DNA of 64,000 nucleotides from Paraburkholderia caribensis (GTDB lineage Bacteria; Pseudomonadota; Gammaproteobacteria; Burkholderiales; Burkholderiaceae): contig NZ_CP026102.1 in the NCBI RefSeq assembly GCF_002902945.1, positions 2,108,001-2,172,000 on the forward strand, given 5' to 3'. A program made the position numbers and the translations under genes. The notes beneath the pieces were generated by a model. That model ran no database searches. It was not told where the DNA came from and saw nothing but the letters and a program-made list of their open reading frames with translations. This document shows, in pieces, positions 51,109 to 58,632 of the stretch. Positions within the stretch are counted from its first letter, which is position 1; each line of letters starts with the position of its first letter.

Positions 51109-51187
51109 TGATCCGGCGGCACCTGCCGCTTCACAGCGGGCAGGTGCCGGAAGGAAAGAGATGCGGCGTGGTTTGAGCGTACGCGCG

Positions 51188-51442
51188 CTAGGCGTTCGCG
51201 GTGCTGATCTGATCGGCGAGCCGCCGGCCTGCGTCATACCCGGCTTCGCGCGCTTCCTCTTCGCTGTGGAAAGTCGCGACGAGTTCCTGGAAGCGGCGGC
51301 TTTGCCCCGCAAGATGCGCGTCGGCGCCGTGATGGCATACATAGCCGACGTAGTGCCACAAGGTCTCCGGCACGGGCGGCCCATAGGCCGTGACGGGAAG
51401 CACCCAGACTTCCTGGCCGTTGTGCTCGATCTTGTCCCACAT
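51188..51442 (-). CDS. Small conserved hypothetical protein (84 residues)
   Basis: A soluble protein beginning MWDKIEHNGQEVWVLPVTAY, with a Trp/His-rich middle (ETLWHYVGYVCHHGADAHLA) and a helical end (HSEEEAREAGYDAGRRLADQ). The start at 51442 has CCGGAGGCGAAC directly upstream. It lies divergent from the XRE gene and upstream of the NTF2-like gene on the same strand. No family was recognised. Confidence 0.68.
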   Translation of the reverse strand: MWDKIEHNGQEVWVLPVTAYGPPVPETLWHYVGYVCHHGADAHLAGQSRRFQELVATFHSEEEAREAGYDAGRRLADQISTANA

Positions 51443-51521
51443 GTTCGCCTCCGGAACGGTCGCAAGGGACTTCAGTATGAGCGCGTTTGGCTGCGCCGGC
51501 GATCCTGCGTGCGGCGACGCT

Positions 51522-51536
51522 TTACCTCCAAGGTAA
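51522..51536 (+). promoter_or_regulatory. Candidate XRE operator, copy 2 (upstream of XRE gene)
   Basis: A near-perfect dyad TTACCT-CCA-AGGTAA, 35 bp before the XRE start, in the divergent gap. It is related to the site at 51094-51108. Confidence 0.45.
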
Positions 51537-51571
51537 TGGAATTGCGCCAGGGTTTGGCTATCATCGACGCC

Positions 51572-52441
51572 ATGAACACGCTCACTGCCACCCTGCCCGC
51601 GCCCTCGGGCGCCCCTTCGATGAGCCGCACGGTCGGCGACATGCTGCGCGACTGGCGTCAGCGGCGCCGGATGAGCCAGTTGCTGCTCGCCTCCGAAGCC
51701 GAGATCTCGACGCGCCACCTGAGCTTCGTCGAATCGGGCCGCGCGCTGCCGAGCCGCGAAATGGTCATGCATCTCGCCGAACGGCTCGACGTGCCGCTGC
51801 GGGCGCGCAATGCGCTGCTGGTCGCAGCGGGCTATGCCCCGCTCTACCGCGAACGGCAATTGAGCGACCCGCAACTGGGCGCGGCGCGCGAAGCGATCGA
51901 TCTCGTGCTGAAGGGCCACGAGCCGTATCCCGCTGTCGCCATCGACCGGCACTGGACGATCGTCGCCGCGAACAGCGCGCTCGCGCCGCTGCTGACGTCG
52001 GCGACTCCCGCGCTGCTCGAAGCGCCCGTCAACGCGCTGCGCCTGTCGATGCATCCGGACGGCATCGCGTCGCAGATTGCCAACTGGCATGCGTGGCGCA
52101 CGCATCTGCTGTCGCGCCTGCAGCGCCAGGTCGACGTCAGCGCCGATCCGACGCTCGCCGCGCTCTACGACGAACTGGCCGCCTACCCGACGCCGCCCGA
52201 CGCCGAACCTGCCGACGACACCCCCGCGACGCCGCTTGAACAGATCGCCGTACCGCTGCGCCTGCGCACCGGACTTGGGGTGCTGTCGTTCTTCAGCACC
52301 ACAACCGTGTTCGGCACGCCCGTCGACGTCACGCTGTCGGAACTCGCGATCGAAGCCTTCTTCCCCGCCGATCCGCAAACGGCCGACGCGCTGCGCAGAT
52401 TCGCGGATACGCGCGCGTCGTCGGACGCCGCGAGCGACTGA
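51572..52441 (+). CDS. XRE-type helix-turn-helix regulator with MmyB-like ligand domain
   Basis: A 289-residue protein. Residues 20-80 are a Cro/CI-type HTH (VGDMLRDWRQRRRMSQLLLA, STRHLSFVESGRALPSREMV). The remainder matches MmyB-like ligand-binding domains (GHEPYPAVAIDRHWTIVAAN, SALAPLL; LGVLSFFSTTTVFGTPVDVT). This pairing occurs in regulators that control a neighbouring enzyme gene and may bind a fatty-acid-like ligand. Start is the ATG at 51572; the frame extends to 51161 through unrelated sequence. Confidence 0.87.
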   Translation: MNTLTATLPAPSGAPSMSRTVGDMLRDWRQRRRMSQLLLASEAEISTRHLSFVESGRALPSREMVMHLAERLDVPLRARNALLVAAGYAPLYRERQLSDPQLGAAREAIDLVLKGHEPYPAVAIDRHWTIVAANSALAPLLTSATPALLEAPVNALRLSMHPDGIASQIANWHAWRTHLLSRLQRQVDVSADPTLAALYDELAAYPTPPDAEPADDTPATPLEQIAVPLRLRTGLGVLSFFSTTTVFGTPVDVTLSELAIEAFFPADPQTADALRRFADTRASSDAASD

Positions 52442-52450
52442 GGAGCGCGC

Positions 52451-52993
52451 ATGCACGAAGACATCTCGATCCGCCAACTGGAAACCGCCGACCGCGATGC
52501 GTTTTTCGCGCTGCGTCTGCGTGGCCTGAAAACCCACCCCGCCGCGTTCGGGCAAAGCTATGAGGAGGCCGTCGAGCTTGGCCCGTCGCAACACGACGCG
52601 ATGCTGTCCGGCGCGGGCGCCGCATTGGGCAACTTTCTGCTGGGCGCGTTTTGCCCGACGGATGGCGCGCTGCTCGGCACAGTCGGGCTGCGGCGCGACG
52701 TGGGGCACAAGCACCGGCACAAGGGCCACGTGCTCGGCATGTATGTCGCCGACAAAGCCGCCGGACGCGGCGTGGGACGTGCGCTGCTGACGGAGTTGCT
52801 CGAGCGTGCGGGGCAGATCGACGGCTTGCGGCAGATCGCGCTGAACGTGACGAGCGCAAACCGGTCGGCGCGTGCGCTGTACGAATCGCTCGGCTTTCGG
52901 GTGTACGGCACCGAGCCGGATGCGCTGTGCATCGACGGCATCTTTCACGACGCCGACCTGATGGTGCGCTTCGTCGAAAGCCGAAACGAATGA
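52451..52993 (+). CDS. GNAT-family N-acetyltransferase
   Basis: A 180-residue protein. GNAT acetyl-CoA motif A is GMYVADKAAGRGVGRALLTE, preceded by strand VGLRRDVGHKHRHKGHV. Motif B includes VTSANRSARALYESLGFRVY. It transfers an acetyl group to an unknown amine. GGAGCGCGC precedes the ATG, 9 bp after the XRE stop, so the two may be cotranscribed. Confidence 0.88.
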   Translation: MHEDISIRQLETADRDAFFALRLRGLKTHPAAFGQSYEEAVELGPSQHDAMLSGAGAALGNFLLGAFCPTDGALLGTVGLRRDVGHKHRHKGHVLGMYVADKAAGRGVGRALLTELLERAGQIDGLRQIALNVTSANRSARALYESLGFRVYGTEPDALCIDGIFHDADLMVRFVESRNE

Positions 52994-53078
52994 GATAGCA
53001 AACGCCGGGATGTGTGAGCGCTGACGCGTGCGTAGACTGAGTGGTATCGACAACGCGGAAGACGCGACGGAGCCGCTC

Positions 53079-53888
53079 ATGCAGGATTTCGCATTCGACC
53101 ACCAGTCCACGCTGTTCGGCGACGCAGACGAAAAGCCGCGCAAACGCCAGCGGCAGTCCGTGCCCACGATCGCCACGCCGCAGTTTGTCGAGCGGCGCGT
53201 CGACGCGATCGACTGGCGCCGTATCGCGGCCGAACTGGACGCGCAAGGCTGCGCCATGCTGGACAACCTGCTGAGCGCCGAAGCATGCGACGCGCTGAGC
53301 GCGCTCTACCCTCGCGACGATCTTTACCGCAGCCGCATCGCGATGGCGCGGCATGGCTTCGGGCGCGGCGAGTACAAATACTTCGACTATCCGCTGCCCG
53401 ACGTGGTCGGCGCGTTGCGCACAGCCGTCTATCCGCATCTCGCGCCGCTCGCGAATGCCTGGAACGAAGCCATGCGTATCGACGTGCGCTTTCCGCCGAC
53501 ACTCGCCGCCTTCCTGCGCCGCTGTCATCAGGCGGGGCAATTGCGCCCCACGCCGCTGATGCTTCAATACACGGCTGGCGATTACAACTGCCTGCATCAG
53601 GACCTGTATGGCGAGCACGTTTTTCCCTTGCAGCTCGCGATCCTGCTGTCCGAACCGGGCAAGGATTTCACGGGCGGCGAGTTCGTCCTGACGGAGCAGC
53701 GTCCGCGCATGCAGTCGCGCGCGGAGGTCGTGCCGCTGCGCAAGGGCGATGCCGTGATCTTCGCCGTGCATCACCGGCCCGTGCAGGGCGCGCGCGGCGC
53801 GTATCGCGTGAACATGCGGCATGGCGTGAGCCGGCTGCGGTCGGGGCATCGGCATACGCTGGGGGTGATTTTCCACGACGCAAAATAG
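53079..53888 (+). CDS. 2-oxoglutarate/Fe(II)-dependent oxygenase
   Basis: A 269-residue protein with a prolyl-4-hydroxylase-like jelly roll in its C-terminal half. The H-x-D iron motif is in NCLHQDLYGEHVFPLQLAIL, followed by PGKDFTGGEFVLTE, KGDAVIFAVHHRPVQGARGA with the distal His, and the 2OG-binding Arg in the following basic run. The first 60 residues include a basic patch (DEKPRKRQRQ). The substrate is unknown. Start 53079 follows GACGGAGCCGCTC. Confidence 0.82.
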   Translation: MQDFAFDHQSTLFGDADEKPRKRQRQSVPTIATPQFVERRVDAIDWRRIAAELDAQGCAMLDNLLSAEACDALSALYPRDDLYRSRIAMARHGFGRGEYKYFDYPLPDVVGALRTAVYPHLAPLANAWNEAMRIDVRFPPTLAAFLRRCHQAGQLRPTPLMLQYTAGDYNCLHQDLYGEHVFPLQLAILLSEPGKDFTGGEFVLTEQRPRMQSRAEVVPLRKGDAVIFAVHHRPVQGARGAYRVNMRHGVSRLRSGHRHTLGVIFHDAK

Positions 53889-53979
53889 GTCTTACGACTC
53901 CGCAGTGCGGCATCGAAGGCGCTGCGGACCGCCCGCCCCGGCATCGAGCCAGCAAGCGCGCGACGCCCCGCATCCTCCG

Positions 53980-54655
53980 TCATGACGTGCTGGGCGCCCG
54001 CTGGGCGATCGCGGTCAATCTCTCGCCGTCTTCGCGGCGGCTGCTGCGCTGACGGCCGTGATCGAGAGACGCCGTCACGGGCACCTCGTCGGCGATGCGC
54101 CGCGCAACGGCAGTGCGTCGCCGTGGCTGCACGGACCGTGGCCGCTGTTCGCGGGGCCGTGGCGCTCGCGCTGCTCGACTTTGCGACGCTCGCCCTGTCG
54201 GGCCGTCCGTGGGGCGTGACTTCGGCGTTTGCACTGTGGGGCGCGAAGCTCTTCGCGCTGGCGGGCAACGACGTCGCCGGTTGGCCTTACTGGAGTTCTC
54301 ACACGAATGCCACCGCCCTCGCATCGTCCGTTACACGCGATGTAACGAACGTAATGGATGCGGGCAATGTGCGCGGCGCGATGGCTGCGGCCGCTCTAGC
54401 GGGCTGCCAGGCGCCCGTCTGGCGCGTGCCCATGCGACCCCCTCGTCGCCGCCGTCGTGGGCGGCCTGATGCCCGGCTACGGCGCCCGGCTGGCCTGCGG
54501 TTGGAAGGTGGGGCGCGTATTTCAGTCCGGACGTGTCAGGCAGCCTGCATGGCTGGTGGTGGCACGTCGCCGCGTTTGCCGCAACGCAATCGGCACCCGC
54601 CTGCGTCCCCTTTCGGCCTGGAAGTCGAGCAAATCCGCCAAACGGGCTGCTGACG
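53980..54655 (+). pseudogene. Decayed YeeE/YedE-family transporter gene
   Basis: Pieces of a YeeE/YedE (sulphur-compound transport family) protein appear in order but in different frames: GRPWGVTSAFALWGAKLFAL and VAGWPYWS (frame at 53982), VGGLMPGYGARLACGWKVGR (frame at 54457), then SGSLHGWWWHVAAFAATQ in a third frame. At least two frameshifts separate them and the start is unclear. In intact members the GGLMLGYGARLAFGCNIGA and SGSLHGW segments are contiguous. It is a dead gene just left of the flhDC control region. Confidence 0.72.
54329..54347. promoter_or_regulatory. Palindromic GTTACA/TGTAAC site inside the YeeE/YedE remnant
   Basis: CGTTACA-CGCGA-TGTAACG is a perfect 7-5-7 dyad. It is the furthest upstream member of the GTTACA series preceding flhD. 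Confidence 0.45.
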
Positions 54656-54656
54656 C

Positions 54657-54740
54657 GTTACAAACTCCGACCGTCCCTGTAACAAGTTCAGCGCCAACCC
54701 GTTACATTTCCTTCCCAGTTTGTAACGTCTTTTCGTTACA
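54657..54740. promoter_or_regulatory. Cluster of five GTTACA/TGTAAC half-sites upstream of flhDC
   Basis: GTTACA at 54657, TGTAAC at 54678, GTTACA at 54701, TGTAAC at 54721, GTTACA at 54735. The alternating head-to-head half-sites are 20-23 bp apart at first (about two helical turns), then 14 bp. The following stretch 54775-55050 is AT-rich and holds no gene. Confidence 0.5.
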
Positions 54741-55010
54741 TCTCGGGTTATCCCCGAGCCGCTAACCCGCAGCGTATTTTTTACCTGGCGCTTTTTTGTT
54801 TTCTTTCTACCGGCTTTCTGAACTTATATGATTTTAGCATAAGCCAGGTTGCAGGCGTAAATCGGAAACTCTTGCTTGAAGCCTTATCTGACAAGGGTTT
54901 TCCAGAAGCCCGTTGCAAACGTTTTCCGTCTGTCCAGCGATTATGACGACGCCATGAAAGAGTTACCGAAACGAGTGTTGTTTTGTCGTATCTTTTTTTT
55001 GAGAAAGGTG

Positions 55011-55066
55011 TTGATTTCTGGAAATCCTGTTCATACAATTCCGCCCAAGCTGTTACGAAATGTAAC
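55011..55066 (+). promoter_or_regulatory. flhDC sigma-70 promoter with GTTAC-GAAAT-GTAAC dyad at the start site
   Basis: TTGATT (55011-55016), a 17-bp spacer and TACAAT (55034-55039) make a near-consensus promoter about 160 bp before flhD. Expected start is near 55046. A perfect dyad GTTAC-GAAAT-GTAAC at 55052-55066 lies just downstream, a typical repressor position. Confidence 0.55.
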
Positions 55067-55201
55067 GGGTTGTATCAAAGGTTGGCTGGTTGTATCTGTG
55101 CACCAAGTTGACGCCGGAAATCTTCAGTGTCCGGCGGGGCATAAGACCATAACGGCAGAAAATGCCGACATAAGTAATTCGGGGCTTCGGAAACAGAGAA
55201 A

Positions 55202-55522
55202 ATGGACCGTAGCAGCGAGACGCTGGATTCAATCCGCGAAATCAATTTGTCTTACATCATGCTCGCACAACGTATGTTGCGCGAGGACAAGGCAGTCGGC
55301 ATGTTCCGCCTGGGCTTGTCGTCGGAGCTGGCTGATATTCTTGCCGGGCTGTCGCTCGCGCAGATCGTCAAGCTGGCCAGCTCCGATCAGCTTTTGTGCT
55401 TCTTCCGCTTCAACGACCACACGATGTTAGCGGCGTTGACGCACACGTCCCGTCACGCGGAGGTGGCATCGACGCATGCCGCGATCCTGCTGGCTGGACA
55501 GCCCGCAGAGCAGTTCGCTTAA
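55202..55522 (+). CDS. flhD: Flagellar transcriptional activator FlhD
   Basis: A 106-residue protein matching FlhD throughout: SIREINLSYIMLAQRMLRED, KAVGMFRLGLSSELADILAG, LSLAQIVKLASSDQLLCFFR, FNDHTMLAALTH. FlhD and FlhC form the FlhD4C2 activator of class II flagellar operons. The ribosome site is weak (AGAGAAA directly before the ATG). flhC follows 17 bp later. The long AT-rich, motif-rich upstream region indicates heavy regulation. Confidence 0.95.
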   Translation: MDRSSETLDSIREINLSYIMLAQRMLREDKAVGMFRLGLSSELADILAGLSLAQIVKLASSDQLLCFFRFNDHTMLAALTHTSRHAEVASTHAAILLAGQPAEQFA

Positions 55523-55539
55523 GACCGGAGAGGACTGCC

Positions 55540-56166
55540 ATGCTGAAAAAGAGCCTTACCGAAGACGCGCAGGAAGTGTTCCGCGCGATCGCGCTGATTG
55601 AACTGGGCGCGCGCATGCAGGTGCTCGAAAGCGAGCTGACGCTGTCGCGCGACCGGATGATCCGCCTGTACCGCGAGGTCAAGGGCGTATCGCCGCCCAA
55701 GGGCATGCTGCCGTTCTCGGCGGACTGGTACATGACGTGGCTCGCGAACATCCACGCATCGCTCTTCTACAACACGTACCTGTTCCTGAAGAACGAAGCG
55801 CGCTGCTCGCATCTGGACGCGCTGACCAAGGGTTATCGTCTGTATCTGGAGCATTGCCGTCATAGCGAGACCGAGCCGGTGCTCGATCTGACGCGTGCAT
55901 GGACGCTCGTGCGTTTCTTCGACGCCGACATCCTGCAACTGACGCCGTGCTGCCGTTGCAGCGGCAAGTTCGTCGCGCACAAGCACGACTTGCAGCACAA
56001 CGTCGTATGCGGCGCCTGCCAGCCGCCGTCGCGCGCGGGCAAGACGAAGAAGGCCGCCGCCGCGAAGCGCGAGGCGGAGAAGGACATCGTATCCGTGCCG
56101 CAAGTCGCGGAAGAAATCGAAGTACTCGAAGAACAGATGCTCGAGGAAACTGCGTTGGCGGCCTAG
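55540..56166 (+). CDS. flhC: Flagellar transcriptional activator FlhC
   Basis: A 208-residue protein. SLTEDAQEVFRAIALIELGA and LSRDRMIRLYREVKGVSPPK open the FlhC fold. The zinc-binding Cys set is in TPCCRCSGKF ... VCGACQPP near residues 144-170. Its C-terminus is a long charged Lys/Glu tail. It supplies the DNA-binding specificity of FlhD4C2. Start 55540 has GGAGAGGACTGCC upstream. Confidence 0.95.
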   Translation: MLKKSLTEDAQEVFRAIALIELGARMQVLESELTLSRDRMIRLYREVKGVSPPKGMLPFSADWYMTWLANIHASLFYNTYLFLKNEARCSHLDALTKGYRLYLEHCRHSETEPVLDLTRAWTLVRFFDADILQLTPCCRCSGKFVAHKHDLQHNVVCGACQPPSRAGKTKKAAAAKREAEKDIVSVPQVAEEIEVLEEQMLEETALAA

Positions 56167-56211
56167 CGCCGCGCATTGCTCAGTCCATCCGAAGCTACGC
56201 AGTATCTTGAA

Positions 56212-56238
56212 GCCGGTCTCGCGAGACCGGCTTTTTTT
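56212..56238 (+). terminator. Rho-independent terminator of flhDC
   Basis: GCCGGTCTC/GAGACCGGC stem (about 56212-56231) followed by seven T's. It lies 46 nt after the flhC stop. Confidence 0.88.
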
Positions 56239-56266
56239 CGTCTGTGCTCGATGCGCGCTGCAACGC

Positions 56267-57595
56267 TCAGCCTGCGAACCCGAACGTCTGCACGACCAGC
56301 CAGATATTCGCCGCGCTGATCACGACGAACAGCGACCACGCGATGATGCGCGTCGGCAGCCGGTTCGTGAATTCGCCCATCAGCGCGCGGTCGTTCGTCA
56401 TGCGGATCAGCGGGTAGAGCGCGAATGGCAACTGCAGGCTCAGCACCACCTGACTCGCAACGAGCAACTGGCCGACAGCGCCATTGCCGAGCATCTGCAC
56501 GCCGACGAGCGCGGGAATCAACGCGAGCGCGCGCGTGATGAAGCGCCGCTGGTAGCACGGAATCTTCAGTTGCAGAAAGCCTTCCATGATGACCTGCCCG
56601 GCGACCGTGCCCGTGAACGTCGAGCTTTGCCCCGACGCCAGCAGCGTGACCGCGAACAGCACGGCCGCGAAGCCCGTGCCGACGATGGGCGCGAGCAGCC
56701 GGTAGGCGTCCTCGATCTCGGTGACCTGGGTATGCCCGGTTGAATGGAACGCAGCCGCCGCGAGAATCAGGATCGCGGCGTTGATCAGCAGCGCGAGAAA
56801 GAGCGCGACGATCGTATCGATACGCGACAGCGAGATTGCACCTGCGATGCCTTCGCGGTCGCGCTTGATCGCGCGCGTCTGCACGATGGACGAATGCAGA
56901 TACAGGTTATGCGGCATTACCGTCGCACCGAGAATGCCTATCGCGAGATAAAGCGGCTCGCGTTCGCTGACGGCTTGCCACGACGGCACGAGTCCCGCCG
57001 CGACGGACGGCCAGTGCGGATGAACCAGCGCCAGTTCGATGACGTATCCCAGGCCGATCGTCGCGACCAGGCCGAGCATGATCGCTTCGAGGTCGCGAAA
57101 ATTCTTGCCCTTCAGGCCGAGCACGATCAGTGTGTCGAATGCGGTCAGGATCACGCCGACCGTCAGCGAGCACTTGAACAGCAGATGAAACGCGAGCGCG
57201 CCGCCCAGCACTTCGGCGAGATCGCAGGCGATGATCGACAGTTCGGCGAGCAGCCATTGAATGCGTGCGACACCTGGCGAGTAACGCGTGCGTGACAGTT
57301 CCGCGAGATTGCGGCCCGTCACGATGCCAAGGCGCATGCTGAGGCATTGCAGCACCATTGCTGCGAGGCTCGACAGGACCACGACGAACAGCAGGCTGTA
57401 GCCGTAGCGCGAGCCGGCTTCGATGTCGGTGGCCCAGTTGCCGGGGTCCATGTAACCGATCGACACCAGCAGGCCGGGACCTGCGAACTGAAGGATTTTT
57501 TTCCAGAATGGAGCGGACTGCGTGACGGCGACGGAGCCCTGCACCTCGGATGGGCAGAACGGCGCGGTAGCTGTGGTTGGAAGTTTGAACTGCAA
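56267..57595 (-). CDS. mntH: Nramp-family divalent metal (Mn2+/Fe2+) transporter MntH
   Basis: A 442-residue, 11-TM protein. The TM1 metal motif is YMDPGNWATDIEAGS and the TM6 motif GATVMPHNLYLHSS; the family loop GQSSTFTGTVAGQVIMEGFL is present. It imports Mn2+ with protons. No ATG exists near the N-terminus. TTG at 57595 has GAGGT 8 nt upstream and gives MQFKLPTTATAPFCP, matching relatives; TTG 57610 is the alternative. Palindromic element 3 lies about 330 bp upstream. No manganese riboswitch was recognised. Confidence 0.9.
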   Translation of the reverse strand: MQFKLPTTATAPFCPSEVQGSVAVTQSAPFWKKILQFAGPGLLVSIGYMDPGNWATDIEAGSRYGYSLLFVVVLSSLAAMVLQCLSMRLGIVTGRNLAELSRTRYSPGVARIQWLLAELSIIACDLAEVLGGALAFHLLFKCSLTVGVILTAFDTLIVLGLKGKNFRDLEAIMLGLVATIGLGYVIELALVHPHWPSVAAGLVPSWQAVSEREPLYLAIGILGATVMPHNLYLHSSIVQTRAIKRDREGIAGAISLSRIDTIVALFLALLINAAILILAAAAFHSTGHTQVTEIEDAYRLLAPIVGTGFAAVLFAVTLLASGQSSTFTGTVAGQVIMEGFLQLKIPCYQRRFITRALALIPALVGVQMLGNGAVGQLLVASQVVLSLQLPFALYPLIRMTNDRALMGEFTNRLPTRIIAWSLFVVISAANIWLVVQTFGFAG

Positions 57596-57823
57596 AGCCG
57601 GTGACCTCAAGGGAGTGATATCGCAGCGCGATGAGAGTCGCTAATGGGTCGCTGGCGCGAAACCTGGGTTGCTGCCCGCGAAACGGCTTCAAGTGTACAA
57701 AGAAATATAGGGTTCGGGCGTGCAAGGGTGCACGGGATGGTTGGTGGTTTGGGTTTGCTTTTGGTGGTAGGCGCGCTTTGTTGTCTGCCTTTGGGCTGGC
57801 ATTTGTAGGTTGGTTGGTCTGGC

Positions 57824-57923
57824 CTTTGCGCTGGCATTCGCGAATTGGCTTTGCGCTGGCATTCGCGATTTGGCTTTGCGCTGGCATCCGCGATTCGGCT
57901 TTGCGCTGGCATCCGCGAATTGT
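57824..57923 (+). repeat. Four tandem 25-bp units bordering palindromic element 3
   Basis: Four exact-length 25-bp units (CTTTGCGCTGGCATYCGCGA plus five bases) at 57824, 57849, 57874 and 57899, with a degenerate fifth before them. Same unit and same orientation toward the element as at 21307-21406. Confidence 0.85.
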
Positions 57924-57937
57924 TAGCGTGCTTCAGG

Positions 57938-58528
57938 CGTCGCCCCTGTGCGGGGCGGCACCTACTTTTCTTTGCCGCCGCAAAGAAAAGTAGGCAAAAG
58001 AAAGCGGCTCACACCGCCAGCTCTTGTTTTCATCCACGGGCCCCCAACGTCCCCACGCTTTAAACGGCAACGCGCTTATTGATGCCCGCTGCTAACGCTT
58101 CGAACAGATGCCTCACCCGCTTCAGGCACCCGTACCCGTGCAAGCGGCAGCGAATGGTATGTGCCACCCAGGTGGCAAACTGTGTGTAGGTTGTCGCACT
58201 GCACAGGTTAGCGCTCTTACCAGAAACACCAACCGTGCTACCCAGTCCGGAGTGGTGCGCGTATGGCGCGAAAGCCGACACACAGTTTGCCACCTGGGCG
58301 GCGGCGGACTGCCTGGCGCGGCGTGCTGAGACGCGGGTGTATGAAGCGGGTGAGGCGTACGGAGAGGGCGTTGGCAACGCAGGTGAACAGGTGCGCTGCC
58401 ATGTGAAGGATGGGGACGTTGGGGGCCCGTGGATACGAACAAGTGCTGGCGGTGTGAGCCGCTTTCTTTTGCCTACTTTTCTTTGCGGCGGCAAAGAAAA
58501 GTAGGTGCCGCCCCGCACAGGGGCGACG
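57938..58528. repeat. Palindromic element 3 (591 bp)
   Basis: Third copy, in the core orientation of element 2. Outer inverted repeats start at 57938 and end at 58528. The inner inverted repeats end at about 58302 with CACACAGTTTGCCACC and have one mismatch on the left (CCACCCAGG). The core is diverged but keeps GCGCTCTTACC and CCGGAGTGGTG-like blocks. Three degenerate 25-bp units in opposite orientation follow on the right. It lies between the mntH upstream region and the 3' end of the RND operon. Confidence 0.9.
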
Positions 58529-58632
58529 CCTGAAGCAAGCTAACGTCACGCGGATGCCAGCGCAAAGGCCAGAACAATCAACCTGCGGATGCGAACACAA
58601 AGACAACCCGCAACTGCCAGCGCAAACAAAAC

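Noticed and set aside
57596..57720. Manganese riboswitch upstream of mntH
   Set aside because: No yybP-ykoY-like conserved loops were recognisable.
58235..58504. 89-codon frame over the right arm of element 3
   Set aside because: Encoded by the inverted repeats themselves and lacks a ribosome site.
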